The notes under the pieces were generated by a model. It saw only the letters and a list, made by a program, of their open reading frames with translations. It did not search any database and was not told the DNA's origin. From positions 1-12,040 of the forward strand of contig DOMU01000051.1 of NCBI GenBank assembly GCA_003509305.1: a DNA stretch of 12,040 bases, in the 5' to 3' direction. The DNA comes from Desulfobulbaceae bacterium. GTDB taxonomy: Bacteria > Desulfobacterota > Desulfobulbia > Desulfobulbales > Desulfocapsaceae. Shown here in pieces: positions 1 to 7,840 of the stretch. Every line of letters starts with the position of its first letter. Within the stretch, counting starts at the first letter, position 1. The translations under genes were made by a program, and so were the position numbers.

Positions 1-309
1 GGCGGTATGCAGCGCCTGGCGGTTTTCGCAGGCATAGCCTGCGATTTTATTCAGCACGGCGCCACGCCGCATCGCTTTGAATTGCTTAATTATCTGGCAC
101 TGATCGGCCAGGGTTTGCAAGGCGGAGAGCGCCCTATCATCAATCCGCTCGGTGGCATAGAGCAGGCGAAAGGGGCCGTTATCACAGACATAACACGCCA
201 TGCGCCCGGATAAGGCGCCTTCGGCGGTCAGGTCGTAGGGATGTCTGGCCAACTCCCGCAAAATTGCCGTCGCCGGCGCGGTGGCGAAAATGAAGCGTTC
301 TTCGATCAT
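1..309 (-). CDS. pgi: Glucose-6-phosphate isomerase, N-terminal 103 residues (cut by window edge)
   Basis: Probable phosphoglucose isomerase, which interconverts glucose-6-phosphate and fructose-6-phosphate in the cytoplasm. Only the N-terminal part is present; the reading frame is open to base 1. The diagnostic stretch is near residues 61-103: a helix ending in LADQCQI, then a GAVLNKIAGY segment and CENRQALHTA. This matches the family pattern in which an 'INxTENRAVLH'-like segment precedes the sugar-phosphate domain (E. coli Pgi has ...KINRTENRAVLHVALR). The first 50 or so residues are not conserved enough to help. The ATG overlaps the rpe stop codon as ATGA (306-309), and AGGAGG lies 4 bases upstream (314-319 on the complement), so it is probably translationally coupled to rpe. 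The catalytic residues lie beyond the edge, so identity rests on the N-terminal signature and on the sugar-phosphate neighbour. Confidence 0.8.
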   Translation of the reverse strand, partial: MIEERFIFATAPATAILRELARHPYDLTAEGALSGRMACYVCDNGPFRLLYATERIDDRALSALQTLADQCQIIKQFKAMRRGAVLNKIAGYACENRQALHTA

Positions 310-989
310 ATTCCCTCCTGCCAAATGGCGGCTTCGGCCCGCTGACGCAGGCTGGCGATGGTGGCGCGGTAATCGCTGGAACCGTATACCGCCGAACCGG
401 CAACGAAAATATTGGCCCCGGCGGCGGCGATGGCGGCAATGCTCGTGGCAGCGACGCCACCATCGACCTCAATATCGAGTTGCAGGCCGCGCTCGCGGGC
501 GGTTTGCCGCAGCGCCGCGATTTTCCTGAGTGACGACTCGATGAATTTCTGGCCGCCGAAACCGGGATTGACCGACATCAGCATCACCAGATCGACTTCA
601 TCAAGGAGATAATCGAGGGTGGAAAGCGGCGTTGCCGGGTTGAGCACCACACCGGGACGGCAGCCGCGCCCGCGAATCTGGCCAGCCAGTCGATGTGGAT
701 GCGGGCCGGATTCGACGTGCACGGTGATCCAGTCGGCGCCGGCGTCGGCGAAGACGTCGATATATTGGCTGGGATTTGCGATCATCAGGTGCACGTCCAA
801 AGGCGTCTTCGCCACTTTTTTCACGGCCTTGACCACCAGTGGGCCAATTGTGATATTGGGCACGAAATGCCCGTCCATGACATCGATATGGATCAGATCG
901 GCACCGGCTTCTTCGACAGCTTGGATTTCTTCGGCCAGGCGGCCAAAATCGGCGGACAGGATGGATGGCGCGATGGCGACGGTTGGCAT
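306..989 (-). CDS. rpe: Ribulose-phosphate 3-epimerase
   Basis: Interconverts ribulose-5-phosphate and xylulose-5-phosphate in the pentose phosphate pathway (cytoplasm). The 227-residue protein is full length for the family and a single TIM barrel. Visible motifs are APSILSADF (7-15), HIDVMDGHFVPN (34-45), DVHLMI (65-70), NPATPL (117-122), MSVNPGFGGQKF (138-149) and EVDGGV (174-179). The metal/catalytic set is intact: H34, D36, H67 and D176. I chose the ATG at 989 because AGGAG lies 6 bases upstream and the protein then begins exactly where family members begin. A TTG at 1019 in the same frame would add ten non-conserved residues. The gene starts 26 bases after the dprA stop and overlaps pgi by 4 bases, making it part of the dnaG-rpoD-dprA-rpe-pgi operon. 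Confidence 0.96.
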   Translation of the reverse strand: MPTVAIAPSILSADFGRLAEEIQAVEEAGADLIHIDVMDGHFVPNITIGPLVVKAVKKVAKTPLDVHLMIANPSQYIDVFADAGADWITVHVESGPHPHRLAGQIRGRGCRPGVVLNPATPLSTLDYLLDEVDLVMLMSVNPGFGGQKFIESSLRKIAALRQTARERGLQLDIEVDGGVAATSIAAIAAAGANIFVAGSAVYGSSDYRATIASLRQRAEAAIWQEGI

Positions 990-995
990 GGAATG

Positions 996-1000
996 CTCCT
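996..1000 (-). promoter_or_regulatory. Ribosome binding site deciding the rpe start
   Basis: AGGAG on the minus strand, 6 bases before the ATG at 989. It lies inside the extra ten codons that an upstream TTG start (1019) would add, which supports the shorter protein. Confidence 0.7.
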
Positions 1001-1015
1001 GGAAAAAGTAAGATT

Positions 1016-2125
1016 TCAACCTACGGGTAACCGTCTGAGCATATCACCCGGTACGCTTTCCAGCAAACCTTCCAATTCCAGATAGATGAGAATCTCGGCG
1101 AAACGGGCGGCGGAAAGCCGGGAACGGGCGAGAATATCCTCGCGGCTTTGCGGATAGGATTCGACGAGCGCCAGCACCGCCGCTTGTTCATCGGTCAGGA
1201 TAATCTCTTCTCTGTCGGCGGCGGCCGCTTTTCTGGCGCCGATACCGTCCAGCGCCGCCAGTATGTTATCCACCGACAAGGCGATGGTTGCGCCGTCGTG
1301 CAACAGCGCGTGGCAACCGGCGCTCTTCGCCGAATCAACCTGGCCGGGCACGGCGAAAACCTCACGGCCAATATCGAGCGCCATCTGGGCGGTGATCAGG
1401 GCGCCGGAGCGTTGTGCCGCCTCGACGACAACGATTCCCTCGCCGAGAGCGGCAATGATGCGGTTACGCGCCGGGAATCGGAAAGCCTCCGGTGGTGTTC
1501 CCAGTGGGTACTCGCTGAGAAGCAGTCCCCTTTCCCGCATGTCGGCAAACAATTTGGCATTAGCTGGTGGATAGGGTACATCAAGGCCGGAGCCGAGAAC
1601 GCCGATGCTTTTGCCACCAGCGGTCAAAGCTCCGGCATGGGCCTGGCCATCAATACCTAAAGCCATGCCGGAGACCACCACCAGATGCCGCGCCAGCCCC
1701 TGGGCAAAAGTAAAGGAGATTCGGCGGCCATAGCTGCTGGCCGCCCTGGAGCCGACCACGGCGATGGCGCGTTTTTGCAAGAGAGAAACATCACCAGCGG
1801 CGTACAAGATTGGCGGCGGGTCGGCGAGGTGAAGCAGTTTTTCCGGATACTCCGATTGGTTGTGGCAGATGCAGACGCCGCCCAACTCGGCGAGGCGTTC
1901 TTCTTCGGCGCGCACAGTGGGCAAGAGAGAAGCGGCCCGAACGGCTGCCCGCCGCTGCTTTTCGCTGAGGCCCATAACCTCACGAAGCGCTTTCTCCGGG
2001 GCGGCGCAAACGGCTGCGGCATCACCGAAATACGAGATCAGCCGCCAGTAGGCGACGGCGCCGATTCCCGGGCTGAAGCTCAGGCACATGGTAGCCTGAG
2101 CCGGAGTCATCGCTGAGGCGGACAT
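1016..2125 (-). CDS. dprA: DNA-processing protein DprA (Smf), RecA loader
   Basis: DprA binds incoming single-stranded DNA during natural transformation and loads RecA on it; many non-competent bacteria also carry it. The 369-residue protein shows the family layout: an N-terminal helical SAM-like region (about 1-90), then the Rossmann-fold domain (about 100-285) with VVGSRAASSYG (123-133), SGMALGIDGQAHAGAL (152-167), GVLGSGLDVPYP (175-186), SEYPLGT (204-210), FPARNRIIAAL (217-227), VVEAAQRSGALITA (233-246) and VPGQ (259-262), and finally a C-terminal winged helix (about 308-369). The ATG overlaps the rpoD stop (TGATG, 2123-2127). No clear ribosome site precedes it, so it probably depends on ribosomes finishing rpoD. 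No other competence gene is visible in the window. Confidence 0.95.
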   Translation of the reverse strand: MSASAMTPAQATMCLSFSPGIGAVAYWRLISYFGDAAAVCAAPEKALREVMGLSEKQRRAAVRAASLLPTVRAEEERLAELGGVCICHNQSEYPEKLLHLADPPPILYAAGDVSLLQKRAIAVVGSRAASSYGRRISFTFAQGLARHLVVVSGMALGIDGQAHAGALTAGGKSIGVLGSGLDVPYPPANAKLFADMRERGLLLSEYPLGTPPEAFRFPARNRIIAALGEGIVVVEAAQRSGALITAQMALDIGREVFAVPGQVDSAKSAGCHALLHDGATIALSVDNILAALDGIGARKAAAADREEIILTDEQAAVLALVESYPQSREDILARSRLSAARFAEILIYLELEGLLESVPGDMLRRLPVG

Positions 2126-3738
2126 CAGTTGGTCATGAACACCCGCAGTTCGCCAATGCGCGACGGATGCTTCAATTTAGAGATGGCCTGCGCCTCAATC
2201 TGACGGATGCGTTCCCGTGTGACGGTGAAACAGCGCCCGACCTCTTCCAGAGTGTGGTCGTATTCCACATTGATGCCATAGCGCATTCGCAGCACCTTGG
2301 CTTCCCTGGGCGTCAGTGATGACAGCGCCCGTTCCAGGCAATCGTGCAGGCTTATAACCATAGCCGCCTCCTGCGGGTCAGGACTGTGACGGTCCTCAAT
2401 GAAGTCGCCGAGTGAGGTTTCGCCGTCGTTGCCGACCGGGGTGTCGAGAGAAATGGCGTCTTTAGCGATTTCCAGCGCCGCCTTGACCTTTTCCACTTCC
2501 ATGCCAAGGATTTCGGCCATTTCCTCCGCTGTCGGCTCGCGCTGCGTTTCGATCAAGAAATTTTTCGACACGCGCAGCAGGCGGTTGATGATTTCGATTA
2601 CATGCACTGGCAGGCGGATGGTACGTCCCTGGTCGGCGATGCCACGCATAATCGCTTGACGAATCCACCAGGTGGCGTAGGTACTGAATTTATAGCCGCG
2701 ATGGTAATCGAATTTTCCCACCGCTTTGATCAAGCCGATATTACCTTCCTGAATCAGGTCGGAGAATTGCAGGCCACGGTTGAGAAAGCGCTTCGAAACC
2801 GAAATCACCAGCCGCAGGTTGGCGCGTACCAGCTCATCTTTGGCTCGTCTGGTCATTTCCCGGCCCGCCTCCACCTCGTCGAGCAGACGATGCAAACCGT
2901 TCATGTCGATACCGGATTCGGCCAGTATCTGGCGATTGATCCAGCCTTCAATCTCCTGCGGTCTTCTGGCGGTTTTCATTTCGTCCATCACCCGCGCCGC
3001 CATCTCGTGGAAGCAGCGGGAGAGTTTCTCCATGCCAGCGGCGGCGGCGTTGACGTATTCGGCGCAGAGCAGGCCACCGTCGAAAATGGCGGCGATTTTC
3101 TTCCCGATGACCGCCATTTCCCGGCGCAGGGCGCTGGTCTCGCCACTGCCTGGTGCCACCAGCGCACGAAAACGCGCCAACAGTGTCTGCCGCCGTTCGT
3201 CGAGGGCCAAGGCTTCGGCCACTTTAGCGAGGAACTCTCGGCTGCTCTCGGCAATCGCTTGGCTATCGTCGGCCTGGACGCTGGGTATCACTTCGCAAAT
3301 ACGTTCCTCGTTTTTTTCCACCTCTTTGGCCAGTTCTTTCAAGGCGGGCATGGCAACCACGGTTTGCAGCACCGCGTTCTGCATCCGCCTTCGGCCATAT
3401 TCCATCATTTTTGCCAGCTTCAGTTCCTCTTTGTGGCTTAAAAGCGTCATCCGCCCCATTTCCTTGAGGTAGATGTTCATCGGGTCCGCCGACTGACCGT
3501 CGCCGTTCTCATCATGGCTGGAGTGGCGGTGATTCCCTTTGCGACCGTCACGGCTACCACGGTCACGGCGGTTTGCGCCATAGGTGGGGTTGCTTTCCAC
3601 CACTACCAGGTCATCCTCGCGTTGTCCGCTGCCGGTCAGATCGTAAAGCGAGGGGCTTCCATCCAATCCAAAAGAGTCAATGCCGCTAAAACGGGCGAAC
3701 TTGTCATTTTCTTCGTCCTGCTCGTCGTTGTAGGCCAT
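2125..3738 (-). CDS. rpoD: Primary (housekeeping) RNA polymerase sigma factor, sigma70 family, lacking region 1.1
   Basis: Directs core RNA polymerase to -35/-10 promoters. Layout of the 537 residues: about 1-84 is a non-conserved hydrophilic tail, acidic first and then Arg/His/Gly-rich; region 1.2 is at 85-115 ([17 protein letters not shown]); 116-300 is a long non-conserved spacer as in group 1 sigma factors; regions 2.1-2.4 are at about 303-372 ([56 protein letters not shown]); region 3 is at 382-460; region 4 is at 470-535, with the recognition helix around [19 protein letters not shown]. The spacer, the intact 2.4/4.2 helices and the dnaG linkage make this RpoD rather than RpoS or RpoH. 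Region 1.1 is not recognisable. The start is secure: GGAGG lies 6 bases upstream and an in-frame TGA at 3763-3765 closes the frame. Confidence 0.96.
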   Translation of the reverse strand: MAYNDEQDEENDKFARFSGIDSFGLDGSPSLYDLTGSGQREDDLVVVESNPTYGANRRDRGSRDGRKGNHRHSSHDENGDGQSADPMNIYLKEMGRMTLLSHKEELKLAKMMEYGRRRMQNAVLQTVVAMPALKELAKEVEKNEERICEVIPSVQADDSQAIAESSREFLAKVAEALALDERRQTLLARFRALVAPGSGETSALRREMAVIGKKIAAIFDGGLLCAEYVNAAAAGMEKLSRCFHEMAARVMDEMKTARRPQEIEGWINRQILAESGIDMNGLHRLLDEVEAGREMTRRAKDELVRANLRLVISVSKRFLNRGLQFSDLIQEGNIGLIKAVGKFDYHRGYKFSTYATWWIRQAIMRGIADQGRTIRLPVHVIEIINRLLRVSKNFLIETQREPTAEEMAEILGMEVEKVKAALEIAKDAISLDTPVGNDGETSLGDFIEDRHSPDPQEAAMVISLHDCLERALSSLTPREAKVLRMRYGINVEYDHTLEEVGRCFTVTRERIRQIEAQAISKLKHPSRIGELRVFMTN

Positions 3739-3744
3739 CCATTT

Positions 3745-3749
3745 CCTCC
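3745..3749 (-). promoter_or_regulatory. Ribosome binding site deciding the rpoD start
   Basis: GGAGG on the minus strand, 6 bases before the ATG at 3738. With the in-frame TGA at 3763-3765 immediately upstream, it fixes the N-terminus of RpoD and rules out a longer form carrying region 1.1 in this frame. Confidence 0.8.
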
Positions 3750-3835
3750 AGGAAATCCCGTTTCACCATGATCGGCTTCGCGCCCCTGACGCGATAAAAA
3801 CCTGGGAAAAATACCACGATCCGAAAATAGCCGAA

Positions 3836-3866
3836 CTATTGGCAACGAAAACCGGAACAAAGTCAA
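3836..3866 (-). promoter_or_regulatory. Possible internal promoter before rpoD
   Basis: In the roughly 148-base dnaG-rpoD gap, the minus strand carries TTGACT (3861-3866), a good -35. The -10 at 17-19 bases spacing (around GCCAATAG) is poor. An internal promoter for rpoD would fit the E. coli precedent of a heat-inducible promoter between dnaG and rpoD, but the sequence support is weak. Confidence 0.2.
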
Positions 3867-3886
3867 GATGTTTTTATACCACGTTT

Positions 3887-5710
3887 TCAGTCACCGCTCG
3901 AAAGTTCCCGATCAGCCTCTTGTTTTTGTTGGAGGAGTTCCCGGACCAGCGGCTGATTTCCGTCCTCACGCGCTTTTCTGATTTCCGCGAGAAGCCTGCG
4001 CGAAGTTTCGCGCAGACGGTAACGCCTGAGCCAGAGCAGAATATCATCCAGTTCGCCTTGGGGATCGCCTAAAAAGCGCCCGCCGTCCTCGGCGAAAATT
4101 TCGACAGCCATCGCGCGTTCAGCCCCCGGTGGCAATATGGCTAAAAGGTCTTCGGCGGTGGCTTCCGGTCTCTCGCGCAAGAGGTTTTCCAGGGCGCGGC
4201 AGAGAATCCGCCCGCCATCGCCGAGGCAATCACGGATACCGGCATCGATCAGGGTGGTGAAACTCCAGGGATGCAGCAGCATAAAACTGGCCAGGCGCCG
4301 TTCTTCCGGCAGCAGCGCCGGCACCCGTTGCGGCGGCGAAACAGCCTGACCGGCAGGTTCATGTGGCATGGGGGCCGTGACAAAATCCGGCGGTGGTTCT
4401 TGCCGCATTTCCCGGCGTGATGACATTTCCGGCGGGCATCTTTCTTCGATGGTTTGGGCGTCGATACCCAAACGCCCGGCGAAATGGCTGATGACGAGAC
4501 GCCGGTACAGTGGGCTGGCCGCCGCCACGAGTGTCTTCAGTTCACCCACAATCAGCCGTTTGCCGTCAAGACTCTGGCCATGACGGGCGATCAGCTGTTC
4601 GAGGAAAAATTCCGGCAACGGCGCCGCCTGACCCAGCAGCTCCCGCACGGCGGCCAGGCCATTTTCCCGCACGAAACTGTCCGGGTCGTGCCCAGCCGGC
4701 AGAAGCGCCACCCGACCCGTCATTTCTTCAGCGAGAAAGAGCGGCGCCGCCCGCATTGCCGCCTTCAATCCTGCCTCATCACCATCAAACAGCAGGATAA
4801 TCTCTTCGGCCAAAGGTTTCAAAAGGCGCAACTGTTCTTTGGTCAAGGCCGTGCCCAAAGGCGCCGCCACCTCCTCGCAACCGTGTCCCACCAAAGAAAC
4901 CAGGTCGAAATTGCCCTCAACCACCACCGCCCGCCGCGCTTTGCCAATCGCCTGCCGCTGCTGGAAAAAACCGAGCAGCAAATGGCTTTTGCTGAAGATG
5001 GCGCTTTCCGGCGAATTCAGGTACTTCGGTTTGCCATCGCCCTGGATGGCCCGGCCCCCAAAACCGCTGACATGGCCTTTACCATTAAAAATCGGAAAGA
5101 TGATACGGTCGCGGAAGCGGTCGTAGCCGCCGCCGTCTTCTTTTTTCACAATCAGGCCGAGGCTGACCGCCAGTTTCCGCTCTTCAGTAGACAGGTGTTT
5201 ATCGAGGAAATTCCAACCTGACGGCGCGCAGCCGAGGGCGAAACGCTGGCGCATCGCCTCGCCGATGCCGCGTTTATCGAGATAATTCCTGGCGGCGGTG
5301 GCGGCGGGGCTGGCCAGATGTTTGCGGAATATATCAGCCACCTTGCCGTTCAGGCGGAACATCGCCTCCTGCATTTCCCGTTGGCGCCGCTCGCGCTCCG
5401 ACAGCTTTTTCTCTGGCAGGGCGATGTGACAGCGGGCGGCCAGATCTTTCAAAGCCGCCGGAAAATCAACGTGATTATATTCTTTGACAAACTCAATAAC
5501 GTCGCCTGACTTACCGCAGCCGAAACAGTAAAAGCTGGCGGTGCCGGGATAAACGTAGAACGAGGGCGTCTTTTCGCCATGAAAGGGGCACAGCCCCATG
5601 AAATTGGCGCCGCTTTTGCGCAAAACGACATGCTCGCCGATTAAGCGGACAATGTCGGTCTCGGCTTTGACACGGGCGACGATATCCTCGTTGTCGTTGG
5701 AAAGAGCCAT
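3887..5710 (-). CDS. dnaG: DNA primase DnaG
   Basis: Synthesises the RNA primers for chromosome replication and works with the replicative helicase DnaB. Protein of 607 residues, a normal length. The N-terminal CHC2 zinc-binding domain has ligands C41, H44, C62 and C65 (CPFH...CFGC). The RNA-polymerase core has YDRFRDRIIFPI (196-207) and GFGGRAI (216-222). The Toprim part has VVEGNFD (263-269, catalytic E265) and LLFDGDEAG (306-314, metal-binding D309 and D311). The C-terminal helicase-binding region (about 460-607) is divergent, as usual. I chose the ATG at 5710, where conserved sequence begins (ALSNDNEDIVARVK), with AAGG about 7 bases upstream. An ATG at 5764 would add 18 atypical residues and has no ribosome site. 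First gene of the minus-strand operon. Confidence 0.96.
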   Translation of the reverse strand: MALSNDNEDIVARVKAETDIVRLIGEHVVLRKSGANFMGLCPFHGEKTPSFYVYPGTASFYCFGCGKSGDVIEFVKEYNHVDFPAALKDLAARCHIALPEKKLSERERRQREMQEAMFRLNGKVADIFRKHLASPAATAARNYLDKRGIGEAMRQRFALGCAPSGWNFLDKHLSTEERKLAVSLGLIVKKEDGGGYDRFRDRIIFPIFNGKGHVSGFGGRAIQGDGKPKYLNSPESAIFSKSHLLLGFFQQRQAIGKARRAVVVEGNFDLVSLVGHGCEEVAAPLGTALTKEQLRLLKPLAEEIILLFDGDEAGLKAAMRAAPLFLAEEMTGRVALLPAGHDPDSFVRENGLAAVRELLGQAAPLPEFFLEQLIARHGQSLDGKRLIVGELKTLVAAASPLYRRLVISHFAGRLGIDAQTIEERCPPEMSSRREMRQEPPPDFVTAPMPHEPAGQAVSPPQRVPALLPEERRLASFMLLHPWSFTTLIDAGIRDCLGDGGRILCRALENLLRERPEATAEDLLAILPPGAERAMAVEIFAEDGGRFLGDPQGELDDILLWLRRYRLRETSRRLLAEIRKAREDGNQPLVRELLQQKQEADRELSSGD

Positions 5711-5799
5711 GGCACACCTTGGAGAGAAAAGGGGCAACAATAATACCCTGGCCGCGCCGCTCATGGGGAAAAATGTCGCGGTGGCAGGCGGCAGCCTTT

Positions 5800-5812
5800 C
5801 TTATACGATAAG
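5800..5812. repeat. Short perfect dyad in the dnaG-htpX divergent promoter region
   Basis: CTTAT-ACG-ATAAG, a 5-base inverted repeat with a 3-base centre, lies 7 bases upstream of the proposed htpX -35 box. Position and symmetry suit a regulator binding site, but it is short and AT-rich, so chance is plausible. Confidence 0.25.
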
Positions 5813-5819
5813 TAAAATC

Positions 5820-5847
5820 TTGACAGCGGGCCGCGTTTTATTACTTT
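5820..5847 (+). promoter_or_regulatory. Probable htpX promoter
   Basis: A perfect -35 TTGACA (5820-5825), a 16-base spacer and a -10-like TACTTT (5842-5847) precede htpX by about 50 bases. The -35 reads CTTGACA, so overlap with a heat-shock (sigma32-type) -35 is conceivable, but no matching sigma32 -10 is visible. Confidence 0.5.
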
Positions 5848-5898
5848 GTTGGCGCCTGTTGTGGCGGTATTTCCCTTAAAAATCCAGGAGGAACGGCG

Positions 5899-6744
5899 AT
5901 GACCAATACAATGAAAACATTTGTCTTCATGGCGGCCATGGTCGCCCTGTTCATGCTGGTTGGCCAGGCTTTGGGTGGGCGCGGCGGCATGATGGCCGCC
6001 CTGGTGATGGCGGTGGCGATGAATTTCTTTGCCTACTGGTTCAGCGACAGAGTGGCCCTGCGCATGAACCGGGCACGGGAAATCACCTACCAGGACGCGC
6101 CGGATTTATATCAACTGATTTCGTCACTCGCGGGCCGCGCCGGCTTACCGATGCCAAAGGTTTGCATCGTCGATAGCGACACGCCAAACGCCTTTGCCAC
6201 CGGGCGCGACCCAGAGCATGCGGCAGTGGCCGTGACCACGGGCCTGATCCGCCTGATGAACCGCGACGAACTGGAGGGCGTCATCGCCCATGAGCTGGGA
6301 CATATAAAAAACCGCGATATTCTCATCAGTTCGATCTCGGCGACCATGGCCGGGGCGATCAGCTATCTGGCGACCATGGCTCAGTGGTCGATGCTGTTCG
6401 GTGGCCGTTCGAGCAATGGCGAAGGCGGCAATCCAATAGCGGCGATTGTGGCGATAATTGTCGCGCCGCTGGCCGCGTCACTGATCCAAATGGCTATTTC
6501 GCGCAGCCGCGAATACCAGGCCGACGCCGCTGGCGCCGCCATCTGCGGCAACCCGCGCGCCCTGGCCCAGGCTTTAGGGGAACTGGAAAGCTATAACCGG
6601 CAGTTGCCGATGGCGATCAATCCGGCCAGTGCCCAGATGTATATCGTCAATCCACTGACTTCCGGCCAACTGGCCAGCCTTTTTTCCACCCATCCGCCGA
6701 TTCAGGAACGCATCCAGCGCTTGCTGGCAATGGATAGGCGCTGA
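5899..6744 (+). CDS. htpX: Membrane zinc metalloprotease HtpX (M48B)
   Basis: Inner-membrane protease that, in characterised bacteria, degrades misfolded membrane proteins together with FtsH. Protein of 281 residues, family length. Two N-terminal membrane segments (about 6-24 and 31-49), then a conserved cytoplasmic segment NAFATGRDPEHAAVAVTTGL (97-116), the zinc motif HELGH (H131, E132, H135) followed by IKNRD, two more hydrophobic segments (about 146-162 and 179-198), and the third zinc ligand E205 in SREYQAD (203-209). The C-terminus has the usual LFSTHPPIQERIQRL. AGGAGG at 5886-5891 is well placed for the ATG. It is divergent from dnaG and followed by about 140 non-coding bases, so it is probably monocistronic. 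Housekeeping and stress roles are both possible. Confidence 0.95.
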   Translation: MTNTMKTFVFMAAMVALFMLVGQALGGRGGMMAALVMAVAMNFFAYWFSDRVALRMNRAREITYQDAPDLYQLISSLAGRAGLPMPKVCIVDSDTPNAFATGRDPEHAAVAVTTGLIRLMNRDELEGVIAHELGHIKNRDILISSISATMAGAISYLATMAQWSMLFGGRSSNGEGGNPIAAIVAIIVAPLAASLIQMAISRSREYQADAAGAAICGNPRALAQALGELESYNRQLPMAINPASAQMYIVNPLTSGQLASLFSTHPPIQERIQRLLAMDRR

Positions 6745-6765
6745 GTGGTGGCAAGGCTTTTTCTA

Positions 6766-6795
6766 TTGCCCGAAACCGCTCTTCTTTGGTATATC
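6766..6795 (+). promoter_or_regulatory. Possible promoter for the peptidase-bactofilin genes
   Basis: TTGCCC (6766-6771) and TATATC (6790-6795) with an 18-base spacer lie in the htpX-peptidase gap, about 90 bases before the chosen start. Both boxes are only moderate matches. No terminator is evident after htpX, so readthrough is an alternative. Confidence 0.25.
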
Positions 6796-6886
6796 CTAGA
6801 AAATACTCCCTGGCCCGTTTGCTTTAGGCGGCGCGTCGTAATCCGTGTATTGCCGGGACGGAAAGCCTGGCCGTAATTTTCTTACT

Positions 6887-7840
6887 ATGCGAAAACACTA
6901 TTATTTTCTGTTTACCAGCGACGACGGCACCGTCTGGCGATTGTCGTGTAACCGTAAGCGGCTCATACAAATCGGAGCCGCCACCGCCGTCTTTTTCATC
7001 CTCTTTACCGGTTTGGGCCTGCGCTCGGCAGCGCTCGGCGTGCAGTCCGTCAGCCTGAGCGCCAAAGTCGCGGCGCTGGAACGGCAGCTGGCGGTAAAAG
7101 ACACTGAATTGCTGGCGCAACAACAGCGGGGTCAAATGGAACAAGAGAGGCTGGAAGCGAAAGTCGCGGCCTTGACCTCGGAAAAAGACACGATAATGGC
7201 GACGGCGGTACGGGAGCTTTCTTCGCGCAGCGCTTTGATTGATGAGATGCTGACGAAAATCGGCCTCAATCCGGAAATCGCCGACATCGGTGACAACCCG
7301 AATCAAGCCCAGGCGAACGCCAATATCGGTGGCCCGTTTATCGCCCCACAATCCCCAGCGGCTAATTTACTGAACCGGGCCGACCTCTCTCTGGCAACGC
7401 TGAGCAGGCTGCCACTCGGTATGCCAACCTACGGTTCGTTGACCTCGCCCTTTGGCAACCGCACAGATCCGTTGAATGGGCGGCGCGCTTTCCATGCTGG
7501 GATAGACTTCAAAACCAACTCGCATGGTCGGGTTTTCGCCACCGCCGACGGCGTGGTTAAACAAGCCGGTTGGAACGGTAACTTCGGGCGCTATGTGGAA
7601 ATCGATCACGAAAATGGGTACAGCACGGCCTACGCCCATCTTCGTAAATTCACGGTCAAGGCTGGCAAACGGGTGCAACGTGGGGAAGTGATTGGCTATG
7701 TTGGGAGTTCCGGGCGCTCAACCGGGCCGCATCTCCACTATGAGCTGCGCTATCAAGGCCTCGCTATGAATCCCCACCAATACATAAGGATCGACGAAAC
7801 TATTCGTGTCCAAAAGCAACAAAAGCTCAGGAAAAGATAA
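6887..7840 (+). CDS. Membrane-anchored LytM-type peptidoglycan endopeptidase (M23 family)
   Basis: Predicted to cleave peptide cross-links in periplasmic peptidoglycan. From the ATG at 6887 the protein has 317 residues: a short cytoplasmic tail (1-26), one membrane segment (about 27-45), a coiled coil (about 54-125), a low-complexity Asn/Ala linker (128-160), and the M23 domain (about 178-300) with zinc ligands H203 and D207 (FHAGIDF), H251 (YAHL) and the HxH pair H282/H284 (GPHLHYE). All catalytic residues are present, so it should be active, unlike degenerate EnvC/NlpD activators. No ribosome site precedes 6887. A GTG at 6845 would add 14 residues that do not look like the usual start. Its TAA shares a base with the bactofilin ATG (TAATG, 7838-7842), implying coupled synthesis. 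Confidence 0.9.
   Translation: MRKHYYFLFTSDDGTVWRLSCNRKRLIQIGAATAVFFILFTGLGLRSAALGVQSVSLSAKVAALERQLAVKDTELLAQQQRGQMEQERLEAKVAALTSEKDTIMATAVRELSSRSALIDEMLTKIGLNPEIADIGDNPNQAQANANIGGPFIAPQSPAANLLNRADLSLATLSRLPLGMPTYGSLTSPFGNRTDPLNGRRAFHAGIDFKTNSHGRVFATADGVVKQAGWNGNFGRYVEIDHENGYSTAYAHLRKFTVKAGKRVQRGEVIGYVGSSGRSTGPHLHYELRYQGLAMNPHQYIRIDETIRVQKQQKLRKR

Noticed and set aside
987..1019. Longer rpe start at TTG 1019
   Set aside because: Adds ten residues not found in the family and places the real AGGAG ribosome site inside the coding sequence.
2602..3441. 279-codon open frame on the plus strand opposite rpoD
   Set aside because: It lies wholly antisense to the well-supported rpoD. The protein shows no family features and is explained by GC-rich codon use opening the opposite frame.
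3822..3846. AATAG-CCGAA-CTATT hairpin in the dnaG-rpoD gap as an attenuator or processing site
   Set aside because: Only a 5-base A/T-rich stem, too weak to support a functional claim.
4454..5221. 255-codon open frame on the plus strand opposite dnaG
   Set aside because: Antisense to conserved DnaG core motifs, no ribosome site, and a composition typical of a shadow frame.
5708..5764. Longer dnaG start at ATG 5764
   Set aside because: No ribosome site, and the 18 extra residues do not resemble DnaG; the ATG at 5710 matches the family start.
6749..6770. GGCAA...TTGCC inverted repeat after htpX as a terminator
   Set aside because: Only 5 paired bases with an 11-base loop and no U run on the 3' side.
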